The notes under the pieces are model-generated. The model did not search any database. It saw only the letters and a list, made by a program, of their open reading frames with translations, and was not told the origin of the DNA. DNA of 64,000 bases, taken from contig NC_087064.1 in assembly GCF_963678635.1 (NCBI RefSeq), forward strand, positions 28,314,189 to 28,378,188. The letters run 5' to 3'. A program made the position numbers and the translations under genes. Source of the DNA: Symsagittifera roscoffensis. Its lineage: Eukaryota > Xenacoelomorpha > Acoela > Convolutidae. The number at the start of each line of letters is the position of its first letter. Positions within the stretch are counted from its first letter, which is position 1. Of the stretch, positions 44,501 to 53,200 are shown piece after piece.

Positions 44501-45882
44501 AGGGTCACCGTGTATACTTTGGTCATCCCCAGCATGTCAAGCGTTGCCAACATCTGTGGCGTGGCAGCTCCAGCGAAACTCAAGATTCCCGTCTGCCAGT
44601 GCGATCGGATCCGGGTCAACACCCGCACCAGGCTGTCCCCTACGATTAGGTGAACCGCACCTTCTGGTACCCGGGGTGGCGCCAAGTACTGCACCCAGGC
44701 CGCATCATGAAAGCAGTCTCTCCTAGCTTTCTGCTCCGCACTCCAGTCCAGCCGATTGTGCCTGTGGTACCTCCCCTCTGTATTCTTCTTATAACTCGAG
44801 ATCACGACACTCCTAACCGGCTGTTCCCTCCACGTCGGGGGAAGCTCCGGTCTTGCCGAACTCTCACGACTCTTTTGTCGCAATCTCTCGCCCAGTTCTT
44901 TCAGACGCGATGAGCCGCCGCTCACCTGACTGTCACTCGAGGTCGAGGTTGGGGTATATCCCGGCAGCTCCACATCCATCAGTGGGCGTATGGGTTGCGT
45001 CTCTAGGCTACGCAAGGAAGACGTTGCGTCATTCGGTATCCAGACTTCCAACCCTTCACTCATGTGTTCTCGGGCCTCGCGGTCAAGGTTGAACCGTGCT
45101 CTTGCTCTGGGGGCTTCATCCACCTCCATACGTGACTCTGGCCTCGAGCTGGTGACCACTCGCTCCTTCGGCCTGGCTCCCTTCTGTGCATCAAGCTCGC
45201 GTTGTCGTTGTTCTATTCTGTCCAATTCCGACCTCAGTTGATCACGATTTGCGGCGTTCTCCCGCACCCTTAACTCCTGTTGATGTTCAGCTTTTTGCAT
45301 CTCAAGCAACCTCAGAGCCTGGTCTCGCTCGTTGACCGCCTGGTCCCTTTCCAGCTGAACCTTCTCCCGATCCAGCTTTGCCTGATCCCGATCGAGGTTC
45401 GCCTTATTCCTTTCCTTCTGCGTCTTCTCGAGCTCTTTCTTTAGAACACCTAGATCCGGATATGCCTCGGTCGTCTGTTGCGTTCGTGACATCGATGGCA
45501 CCCTACTCGAGCTCTGGCTTGTGGATCTTACTGTTGGCCTAGTCGGTAATGGGAATTCCCCTGCGCCATATTCGGTATTGTTATTCAGGCCAGGATTCCT
45601 TGCCAAGTCAAAACACCTTACTCCTCCATCCACATTCCAAGACAACCAATTGGTCTGTTCTTGGTTCGATATTCCCTCGGTGGTGTAGCCGATCATCAAG
45701 ACAGCCTCCGTTGCAGAATCCCTGCACTCACCCTGGTCCTCCAACTGGAGGATGGCATTCAGCATCACCGCCATTCTCTCGTCTATTTGGGTGTAGTCCA
45801 AGTCCCTCAGGCGTCTGTACAGCTCATCAAGAGTGGGCTTCTTCAGGGCCGCGGGCATGGATTTCCAGAATCGGTCTGCCAT
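41524..45882 (-). CDS. Giant element ORF1: coiled coil plus SGNH/GDSL hydrolase domain
   Basis: 1452 codons from an ATG at 45,882. Residues about 150-245 form a charged coiled coil with repeats like LDRDQAKLDREK and NERDQAL. Residues about 405-585 have the blocks of an SGNH hydrolase in order: VGDSLVR (nucleophile Ser), SFAGAAT (block II Gly), MVGTNDVS (block III Asn), and DGIHFDRPRGAEWLND (block V Asp and His). Such enzymes remove acyl groups from lipids, sugars or proteins. A second region (about 830-1045) shows weaker echoes: VAGSDFKG, FAGMNDHLHA, IGDDHPA. A hydrophobic stretch near 1185-1215 (GMPISLLLALYLVYP) could enter a membrane. A splice acceptor and SL-like repeats lie upstream, so it may be translated from its own trans-spliced RNA. 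The C-terminal frame overlaps ORF2. Confidence 0.75.
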   Translation of the reverse strand: MADRFWKSMPAALKKPTLDELYRRLRDLDYTQIDERMAVMLNAILQLEDQGECRDSATEAVLMIGYTTEGISNQEQTNWLSWNVDGGVRCFDLARNPGLNNNTEYGAGEFPLPTRPTVRSTSQSSSRVPSMSRTQQTTEAYPDLGVLKKELEKTQKERNKANLDRDQAKLDREKVQLERDQAVNERDQALRLLEMQKAEHQQELRVRENAANRDQLRSELDRIEQRQRELDAQKGARPKERVVTSSRPESRMEVDEAPRARARFNLDREAREHMSEGLEVWIPNDATSSLRSLETQPIRPLMDVELPGYTPTSTSSDSQVSGGSSRLKELGERLRQKSRESSARPELPPTWREQPVRSVVISSYKKNTEGRYHRHNRLDWSAEQKARRDCFHDAAWVQYLAPPRVPEGAVHLIVGDSLVRVLTRIRSHWQTGILSFAGAATPQMLATLDMLGMTKVYTVTLMVGTNDVSRGEARKITRLHDKVSCLLEELRIQMDPILLTVCTVPYNMMFDQHALEMNEKVRNLNKVIRDIHRKSVLPVRLLDVAERMEKEGFPEDTSNDGIHFDRPRGAEWLNDVFQEHINALEADLLETAQFTLGPPPNPPFLASRALSGRLGPRVDTRDSSRSSQTRLQSATPMESEEVTSSTPPGSAISSVVVTESKREKKSMETARLRYPEKVKELDLESLECRRELAETLGIERVSHEDLNRHHCVDWLKAHEAHFSRAKLMETTDLTGIPTKAIMGPINYRPLKLLGSPGLIAEPPKHRTSIARIRLATPAQLKVVDKLLNPGGTGLPDAAYEGSKLAEDPRYGKPCGSTQLAKTLAVYDRADPAAARVVIVAGSDFKGTSPKLFWPETLIYSLPGAELNQMLTLVVAIKSEMPCEPELLLFAGMNDHLHAMGLLEQLKGDEIPTSRKIWEAIQALFAAMNEVQESVVSRFGSKTKVVFTTSPGYALQFVYAVLILIAEGNEWRILMAAPNRELEPSNLRLRKSELAAAWADISHALRGFYGLADILIVLDEVLLLEISNFARQLKFSPVIGDDHPAIRKLTASLWFRSMDVKITNSTSKSRGPSNERRNVAETEKQLESMKYRLTQENGWWPFLTPRLENATNKTREEAPPLVEQVWSFLEKQLELAETRDMTVARFVSAANEVTIGGFWREHAKGELKTRRDYEILKFLSPCWEKEFLAGIFGTTATIFGAFVQEILGMPISLLLALYLVYPRYLFNMGPAYMFSRGVETLRVDGYLALVLLTHGELVSFHRLMEYGEPLSMGRVHTSIETSSYKCAAGLKTLLVQYLMMQNRHMTGEDENPTSREEWKKTNRGMPLLTDLCLAMRSDPMGIIRGLEEVVTCIYGPAVTYAFPDPLVTTYRHSVTHLSFISILDGTALNWCQQEVLRGRMSNTVLFGKVKDAELIVYNFRGQMQCRMGGKREGPIEMYPKFWNLNPLTADEKS

Positions 45883-45917
45883 TCTTCGTGACTTCGGGAT
45901 GTATATAGGTATGTGTT

Positions 45918-46012
45918 AACCAGCTCAAGAATTACCCAACCGACTTAAGTATTACCCAACTCAAGAATTACCCAACCGACTTAAGTATTACCCAACTCAA
46001 GAATTCTCTAGA
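45918..46012 (-). repeat. Short tandem repeat just upstream of ORF1
   Basis: Plus-strand motifs CTCAAGAATTACCCAACCG and ACTTAAGTATTACCCAA alternate about 2.5 times with a 36-bp period. The core ATTACCCAA is also part of nematode spliced leader SL1, but it lies on the strand opposite to the transcript, so no function is assigned. Confidence 0.7.
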
Positions 46013-46130
46013 AACGTTCCCTTGCAAATACTTGCTGTAGGTGCGGATTATCGCGAGTTCAATCAAGATTTCCCTTTCTGTTTCTCGCTTCGAGTATAGT
46101 TGGATTTTCAACTTTGTTTTTCAAACTTGA

Positions 46131-46145
46131 TCTGAAAACAGAAAG
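46131..46145 (-). other. Nematode-type 3' splice site upstream of ORF1
   Basis: The minus strand reads TTCTGTTTTCAG, with the exon starting at 46,131. This is about 250 bases before the ORF1 ATG. A matching donor was not identified, so either a trans-splice acceptor or the end of an intron removed from the genomic-length RNA. Confidence 0.5.
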
Positions 46146-46420
46146 CATATTAAAACCTCACATGTCATATTCCTAACCTAGAGGCCCCCCTTTTCACCAG
46201 TATGGTTAAAATCTTATCATTCTCATATCACTTAAAACAATTCAATTGGAATTTCCTTAAAAGCATGCAGATTCATTTTATGTTTTAGCACCGTTAACTC
46301 TTTTTTAAAATTCAATTGTCATGCCAATCATATCTTAAGATCCCTTTACCTGCGCCGCACCCCAGTACCTAGCTCAAGACTCCTCCCTCACACCCGACTC
46401 GATACCCCCATGTACCCGAC

Positions 46421-46993
46421 TCAGGCGATGCTCAAGTAGTACTTCTTATGAAGATACACCATTATCTCAGTTTCTGCAAAGACCACATCTAGGATAGCGT
46501 ACAATTCCCTCGGGCTCAGTTTGCCCCTGTTTGGGTCATACACCGGCATTGAGACCTCTGTTATCCCTCTTTCAATCATGAAGTCTCGTAATCTTGTTAG
46601 TGCCAATATCACGTGTTCGGGATCGATTGTGTTCCTGTCATTGACCCTCGTTACTAGGAAGCACAGATATTTGCCCGGGACTTGTGCCACTGACAGTGGA
46701 AGCGCTGCCATCCCTCCCAGTCCTGGTCTCTGTCTGAACAGAAACTCTACATTCTGGTACTCTCTTTTGAAGTCAGCTTCCAATCTTGATTTGAAACTCA
46801 TGTCCGCCGTGATGCAGATCGCGCTGGTCCTGTTTGACAGGATGAAGTCGCTATCCGTTATCATGATGTTCTCCGAGTATTCATTGGGTATTTCGAATTT
46901 CGTTTTGAAATTCCGACCTATAGTAGGCTCTGGCTCTTCTTCCTCCAGTTCCAATTCGCTCGTTTCTCTCACTTCCTTGAGCTTCTTTATCAT
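46421..46993 (-). CDS. Macro (ADP-ribose-binding) domain protein, in frame with pol
   Basis: The frame is the same as the integrase C-terminal ORF and separated from it only by a TGA at 47,117-47,119. The first ATG is at 46,993 (190 codons). Residues after a Glu-rich linker form a macro-like domain: a starting strand IMITDSDFILSN, the segment AICITADMSFKSRLEADFKR (like the substrate-loop helix of OARD1/Poa1-type macro proteins), YLCFLVTRVNDR, a helix with LTRLRDFMIERG, then MPVYDPNRGKLSPRELYAIL and a final strand EIMVYLHKKYY. Such domains bind or hydrolyse ADP-ribose derivatives. The Gly-rich loop is reduced (PGLGGMAALPL), so catalysis is uncertain. It could be the C-terminal domain of Pol through readthrough, or a separate product. 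Confidence 0.7.
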   Translation of the reverse strand: MIKKLKEVRETSELELEEEEPEPTIGRNFKTKFEIPNEYSENIMITDSDFILSNRTSAICITADMSFKSRLEADFKREYQNVEFLFRQRPGLGGMAALPLSVAQVPGKYLCFLVTRVNDRNTIDPEHVILALTRLRDFMIERGITEVSMPVYDPNRGKLSPRELYAILDVVFAETEIMVYLHKKYYLSIA

Positions 46994-47116
46994 CAAATTT
47001 TCGGCGTGGGTAAGTCCTACCCCCACTCCCCGGACAAAAATATTTATCGACGTCCCCGTCGATGTTGTCGGGTCTGAATTGTCCTGAGGAATGTCCAGTG
47101 GCCTGTCTGTTGCCGT

Positions 47117-48397
47117 TCATCCGAAAAGAGGGTCCTCTGTCTTCATGTAATTTGCTGCTGATACATCGACTTGCTGAATGCTTTGTCCTTCGCGGCTCTC
47201 GTCTTTGACATCACGCATCCACTCTAGAATCCTCAAGTTCGTGTTCTCCCTCCTCTCTATCTCACTCTGTTCGAGATCCGTTTCTTCTTCTGGCGTCGAA
47301 TAATCATCCTGCGGATAATGACCACCATCATTAATGACCTGCCATTCCTCTCCGGCTTCCAGTTCGCCTGCCTTCAGTAACTCCTCGCCCAAATTGTCTG
47401 GCTGTATCTTATCGATCAAGAAGTCATCCCCGTACCTGTTGTACCTCATGCCGGTGCGTTTACGATTGCCAGTCCTGGTTTCCGGTGGTGTTGGTCGATC
47501 CGGCTCCATCCACTTCGGCACCTCGTCTTGCTCCGGGTCGTTCCAGTCTTCTTCTACAAATGATCCTGCATCAGACCCCACTCCTATCTTTTCATTGTCG
47601 TCCAAACTCAAGTTCTCATTACCATCATTTTTCTCTCGAGTACCTTTCTCATTCACTTCACACGCTGGCTCTACCACCAGGTACTCAAGACCCTCCATGT
47701 CCTTCGGTATGCACCAATCCTCTGGGGACGGGACGTGAGGCTTCAGATTTTCATAATGTGCCGCTCGCCCAGTACTCAAGCGATAGAACCGTCCTTGTTG
47801 ATGAACCTCCGTTATCATGAATGGTCCCCTCCACTTCTTGAGTAGTTTCTTTGTTCCCTTGGGCGGTATTACATTTTGGAAGACCCACACGTATTGGCCC
47901 ACTTCATATGGCTTTGCTCTTAATATTTTTTCGTCGTATTTCCTGTGTTGCCTCATTTGCGCTTGCGCCGTGTTCCTCCTGCATAGCTCGTTCAACTCCT
48001 GTTGTCTTTTGATCGCTTCTTTCACGTATGCCTGAGGCGACGTCCTTTTCCCCTCGTATTCCGGGTAAAAGAATGTCAGAGGCATTGCTCTCTCGCTGCC
48101 CGTCAACATCATGAAAGGACTGATGCCCGTAGTTGAGTGCTGTGTACTGTTGTAGGCTCCTACTACCTGTGGCAGGTATTTGTCCCAGTCCGTCATGTAT
48201 CTTGAGCAGTACACCCTTAACATGTTGACCAGTGTCCTGTTTTGTCTCTCTACCAACCCATTGGTCTGCGGATGATAGGTCGTAGAGTGTGCTTGAGCAA
48301 TGTGCGATCTCTTCATCAATTCTTTTGTCAAGTCCCCCACAAAAGCTTTGCCGTTTCCGACTGGAAAGTCATTGGACAACCATACCGCGATATCCAA
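47117..48397 (-). pseudogene. Giant element integrase: C-terminal half of catalytic core and tail
   Basis: The start of this frame is out of phase sequence (before about 48,355). From there it gives the end of the integrase core with the catalytic Glu in HPQTNGLVERQNRTL, then AYNSTQHSTTGISPFMML. The Ty3/gypsy C-terminal GPF module follows: WRGPFMITEVHQQGRFYRL and YENLKPH. After it comes a long acidic extension (FVEEDWNDPEQDEVPKW, RTGMRYNRYGDDFLIDK) to a TGA at 47,117. Integrase inserts the cDNA into the chromosome. A one-base frameshift in front of this ORF separates it from the first half of the core. Confidence 0.8.
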
Positions 48398-48747
48398 TGC
48401 GTTATCAGATGATCACATGTCTCTTCGGCCGAGGCTGTCTGGCACGGAACTGCTTCCGCCAACTTTGTGAAGTGATCTATTATAACCAGTATCTGGTTGT
48501 ATCCCGACTCTGTCATGCAGATTTTTTGATGGTCTATCTGCACCACTTCATTGAACTCCGAGCTCTCGACGGACTTGAGGGGAAACTTCATCTTCCTTGG
48601 GTCTTTTACCTGGAGACATGCCAGGCAGGCATTCACCCATCTCTCGCAAGCTTTTCTCATTCCTGGCCAATCAAATCTGTGAAGTATCCTTTGTTGTACT
48701 TTGTCTATCCCCTGGTGACCCATCTGGTCGTGTGATCTGAAAAGCAC
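48328..48747 (-). pseudogene. Giant element integrase: zinc-binding domain and first half of core
   Basis: Begins two codons after an in-frame TAG at 48,754-48,756 that cuts it from the RNase H ORF. It contains the HHCC zinc-binding domain (HDQMGHQG, then CLACLQVKDP) and the first catalytic Asp in VVQIDHQK, followed by ILVIIDHFTKLAEAVP. The frame is lost at about 48,355-48,360, exactly at the codon of the second catalytic Asp (after RYGCPMTFQS), by a single-base change in length. The rest of the core follows in the neighbouring frame. Confidence 0.8.
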
Positions 48748-48753
48748 CTCTGT

Positions 48754-50283
48754 CTAGTACAATTGTGGTAGTATGATGAGGTTGTGTTTGTGTAATATCT
48801 TTTCCTCATCTCTCCTCTTGCACGCTACCACTCCATCAGCTGTGTGATAAAGTAAGTCTTTCTTTTCTTTGTAGAACTGGCTCAAGATCTTGTAGCTGTC
48901 TTCCTCAAGTTCCCCCTTCTCCTTGACCCCCGACTGGATCCATTTGGAGAGGTTACTTGTCATTTTGTCATTCTTCTGGGCTCTTATTAGGTCTGACAGC
49001 CTATATCTTGCCTTGACATGCTCCTTTAGCGCCATGATCTGTCCATTCATCTCACCAGGGTTGTGGGTGTCATCACTCAGTTTCACGCATATCATCCTTT
49101 TCACGATTTTCATATCATCTTCTGGCACCAGATTCGTTCTGATGTTTGAGTTGCATGATAGTTCCCTGAATGGTTTCCTTGCGACCGCAATTTTCTCAAG
49201 TTCCTCACCACCTCGCATCTCCTGTATGTCCATGTTGTATGTTCCTGAAGATGGATCCGTCTGTAACTCCCTGTCGTGGTGCCTTGTCTTCTCTTCCGCC
49301 AGTATCATGCACAGACTGTCTTGGTTTTCGCTGCTCTCATCTGAGTCTTCATCCCATCCTTCACGCTCCCCGGACAATTTTCCTTCTCCGGTTCCTTCTT
49401 CCGTGAACCTGGAACACTCCCCGGACTCTTGACCTAGTCCCAGGTGTTCAGTATCTTCCTTGAACGTCACTTTCTTTTTCCTAACCTTGGTCTGCTCCAG
49501 AATGTCTTCGGGGATTTTGTCAACTAGTGACCGCACGACATCTTTGCTGTCAGTGACGCTTCCTCTTGATGAGTCAGTATCGTTCACCGTCTCTTTTCTC
49601 CGAAGTATAGTGAATTCCGGTTTCTCTCGACCCTTCTCCTGGATCACGGGCTTATCATCTGATAGTTTCTCGAGCAACCTCATTAAGTCATCATCTATCT
49701 GTGCAGTTCCTGCTTCCACCTGGTTAAGATCATAGCCTTTTGCCTTGAGTGTCTCCTTCACGATCTTCGACTTGAGTATAATCTCAATCGGAATCCTCTT
49801 GCTCTTCCTCAAGATGGTTTTCTCTGGAGGCTCTTTAGGCAATTCAGGATGATCTTCTATCGGTTTGCCTGACTTGTCCAGCCATCTCGTGAGTGGAAGA
49901 CTGTCGTACGTTTCCTTGTCCATGAATGAGAAGCCATCTTTGATTTCAGGTCTGTTTGCTTCTCTTTGCTCTTGTCTCTCATAGAACTCCGTCTTCTTAC
50001 TCAAGCTGTCGGCATTCTGATGTTTATCTCGCGTTCTATGCTCAATTATCATGTTGTATCCGTCCAGGCGAACTATCCACCTCCCAATGTAACTTTGGTC
50101 CATTGAGTACGTTTTCAGCCAGCTCAGTGCTCTGTTGTCGACTCGCAACTTGAATGGCTCACTGCCCAGGTATGCCCTGTATTTCTCGACAAAGGTAACC
50201 ACCGCGAACATCTCAGCTTTCGGTGCTCCGTACTTCATTTCCGTGTCACTCAGGACTTTGCTCCTGTACGCTATTGGTCTCAA
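48754..50283 (-). pseudogene. Giant element RNase H and connector to integrase
   Basis: Opens (without ATG, at a TTG) in a frame different from RT. It carries the later part of a gypsy RNase H: LRPIAYRSKVLSDTE, KYGAPKAEMFAVVTFVEKYR, FKLRVDNRALSWL, and RTRDKHQNADSLSKK. The first catalytic region, which should follow the VLDT residues at the end of the RT ORF, is missing or scrambled at 50,300-50,330, pointing to a small deletion with frameshift. RNase H would remove the RNA from the RNA-DNA hybrid. A long, charged connector (about 300 residues) precedes the integrase. The ORF ends at a TAG two codons before the integrase ORF. Confidence 0.8.
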
Positions 50284-53200
50284 GACTGTCTTCCCATTCC
50301 ATTCTTGTTCTTGGTGGTGTCCAGCACGTACATCCCTTTCTCAGTCGGCATACCCAGTACTGGTGCCTCACATAGCTCTTTCTTTATCCTCTGGAATGAC
50401 TCTTCTGCTGCGTTGCTCCACGTGAACTTCTTGCCCTTGTGTCTCATTAATTGTTGCATCGGGTATACCTTGTCTGCATAGCCTTTGATGAACTCTCTAT
50501 AATAGTTAGCGAAACCCAGGAAGCTCATCAACTGGTGCTCTGTCTTTGGTGATTTCCAGGTCAGAACTGCTTCCACGGCGTCCGTATCAGGTCTGATGCC
50601 GTGCTTGTCTACCATCCTGCCCAAGTATTTTATTGAGTCCTTGAGTATCTCGCACTTTGATGGTTTACACTTTAGCCCCGACCTCTTCATGCATGCAAAC
50701 ACTTCGTCTAGTCTCTCAATGTGGTCTTCCAGTGTTGGCGTCGCTATTACCACGTCATCCACGTAGCACATTACCAGGTTGCCATACTTCTTCGTTACGC
50801 CTATCAGCGCGTGTGCCATCAACCGCTGAAACGTGGCTGTGGCATTGCAAAGTCCAAACGGCATCCGTTTCCATTGAAACAGACCCAACTCGCAGGCAAA
50901 CTCTGTCTTGTCCCTGTCCTGCTTCCTTAGTGGTACTTGCCAAAAGGCCGAGCCTAAATCAAGAGTCGTAAAAAATTTTGCATCACCTAACTTCGAGAGG
51001 CTCTCATCAATCCTAGGTATGGGATAGGCATCCTTCACCGTGACGGAGTTCAGGTATCGAAAGTCACAACAAAACCTCAACTGGTCGCCTTTCTTTTTGG
51101 CCATCACTACTCCACACGCCCACGGTGACTTGGATGGTTCTATCATGTCATACTCTAGTAACGTCTCGATCTCTTTTCTACACGCGTCCGATTTGTGTGG
51201 GGTCATGCGCCTCGCCCCCTCCCTGTGTGGTACCGCGTTTTCCTCAAGTTCTATTTCATGCTCAACGAAATTACAACACCCAATATCCGCCTTATGCCTC
51301 GAAAAAACTTCCTCGTTCCGCTCTAGTACGTCCTTGATGGCTTCGAGCTGTTCATCTTTCAGTATGCCCCTCAAATGTTCAATCTCCGGCAGGACCGGTT
51401 TTTCATTTTGCATTTCATCTAGTGTGGGTCGCTCCGGAAAGTTCGAACAGCTCGAAAGACCATCATCCGTTTCTGACTTAAGTGATTTAATAAGACCTGA
51501 AGAATCTTTTATTTTCTGCAATCGTCTCAAGATACAAATTTTGTCCCTGTGATTGGGGCAATCAACAACTTCATTTTGTTTTGAGTTCTCAATTGTTTCA
51601 TATCGAGTTTTAACCGGTAAAGCATATCCCAGTTTCCTCCCTCTCTGTATCGTGATCGGTATATCAAGGGTATTCAACAAGACACTGACGCAGAGGCCGC
51701 TCTTCGTTATCGAAAATGATCTTCCTAAAACAGCAGCACTTTGACTATTAGGATTCGGAACTATGCACACTTGCTTGTTGTCACTTAGTTCATTGTAATT
51801 TTTCATCCTCAAACTTACGATTGCCGCTTCGTTAGCTTTTAGCCTCACCCTCCTACTCAAGAATACCGGTGCTTTGATTTCATTTGCCATTATTAAATTT
51901 ACCGGTTTGATTGCGTACCTCCTATCCGGGTTCCGTATCCTGAACATTGCGTTGTTTAGATCAATCGTTACATCGAAATTCCTGATGAAGTCTCTGCCCA
52001 AAATGAATTGGTCAGATTCATCTAGGTTTTCTACCACGATAAAGCTCATCCACAGGTTACGTTCCCCCAAATTGAGGGCTATTATCGGCGTCCTGCCCAG
52101 CACCCGAAGGTCCCCTTTGTTTGCAGCCGACAGCCGTATTCTCGAGTTTATCAAGTCACCTTTGTCAAAGCCCATCCTCTCCCAAGTTTCGATTGGTATG
52201 ACGCTCAAGACTGCTCCCGTGTCAAGCAACCCACGCAACTGAGTCTTTTTGCCACTTATATCCAGCACGTGCCCTGTCACATCTGCCTCCGTTCCGATGT
52301 GCATTGCATCTTCTTCAAGCATGGCGCAGTGTCCAATCGATCTCACTTTCAATTCTTCTTTCCCTACGTAGATTTGTCCAATTAGGTCTTCGTCACATGT
52401 TATCATCGTCTTGGTATAGATGTTAATCCCATCTATATTTAGCATCACCTCGTGTGGACCATAAGCTTCAGTATATCTGCTATCAACACGTACCGACTTG
52501 CTGCCCCCTCTCATGAGTAGTGCTCTCAAGGCTCTAGAAGTCGTTTGTGGGCTTATACAGCTCAAGTAATCTGCGTACACGTCAATGTGCATTATCGTCT
52601 GGTCGCTCGGTTCGCTCAAGTTTCTGGTTACCTCGTGGCCGCCCACTGTGATTATCAACATTATTCTAGCCCCAATTTTCGATATGCCGAATGGCTTTCC
52701 CGTCACCATTTTTACAGTGTTACAATTCCCCGTCTTTGTTGAGCCCAGTACAGCCTCTGGTGTTTGGTTCGATCCGGTTAATGCTTCGTTGAAATTCTGT
52801 CTTTCGATCTCCAGCTTTAGTCGTTGCTCTATTTCTTTCGCTGCCAGATCCTGTTTCACTTTGGCAATTGCTTCCGTCGCCGCTTTCTCATAATTTATCT
52901 CTAGAGATTTGCCGGCCGCGGATTCTATCGCACCGTTGACATGTGTTACAGTTTTCACTGTTTTCGTCGGCAATTCGGTGTTTGGTGCCCCTAAGTTCCT
53001 AGATTCAAACTCGTTCTGCCTATTCCGCTGATTCTGTACCGCCGCTAATGCCAACTTATGTTTGGGGTGATTCTGGTCCTTGACCGCTTCCCAGAACAAG
53101 GGACAATCCATTCTGAAGTGCCCCTCCTGGTTACAGAAGAAGCATCTGGCGCCTATCTTGATGATTAAGCCATTATAGTACTCGTGTTCCTCCATCTGGC

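Noticed and set aside
45918-46012. Possible SL1 spliced-leader gene (ATTACCCAA core repeated)
   Set aside because: The flanking SL1 bases and the donor are missing, the unit is tandem and 36 bp long, and the strand is opposite to the element's transcript.
47117-47120. The 79-codon ORF that overlaps the pol stop (ATGA) at 46,881-47,120
   Set aside because: It is out of frame with both pol and the macro domain, is not similar to anything recognised, and covers the same bases as the macro N-terminal linker. It is most likely a shadow.
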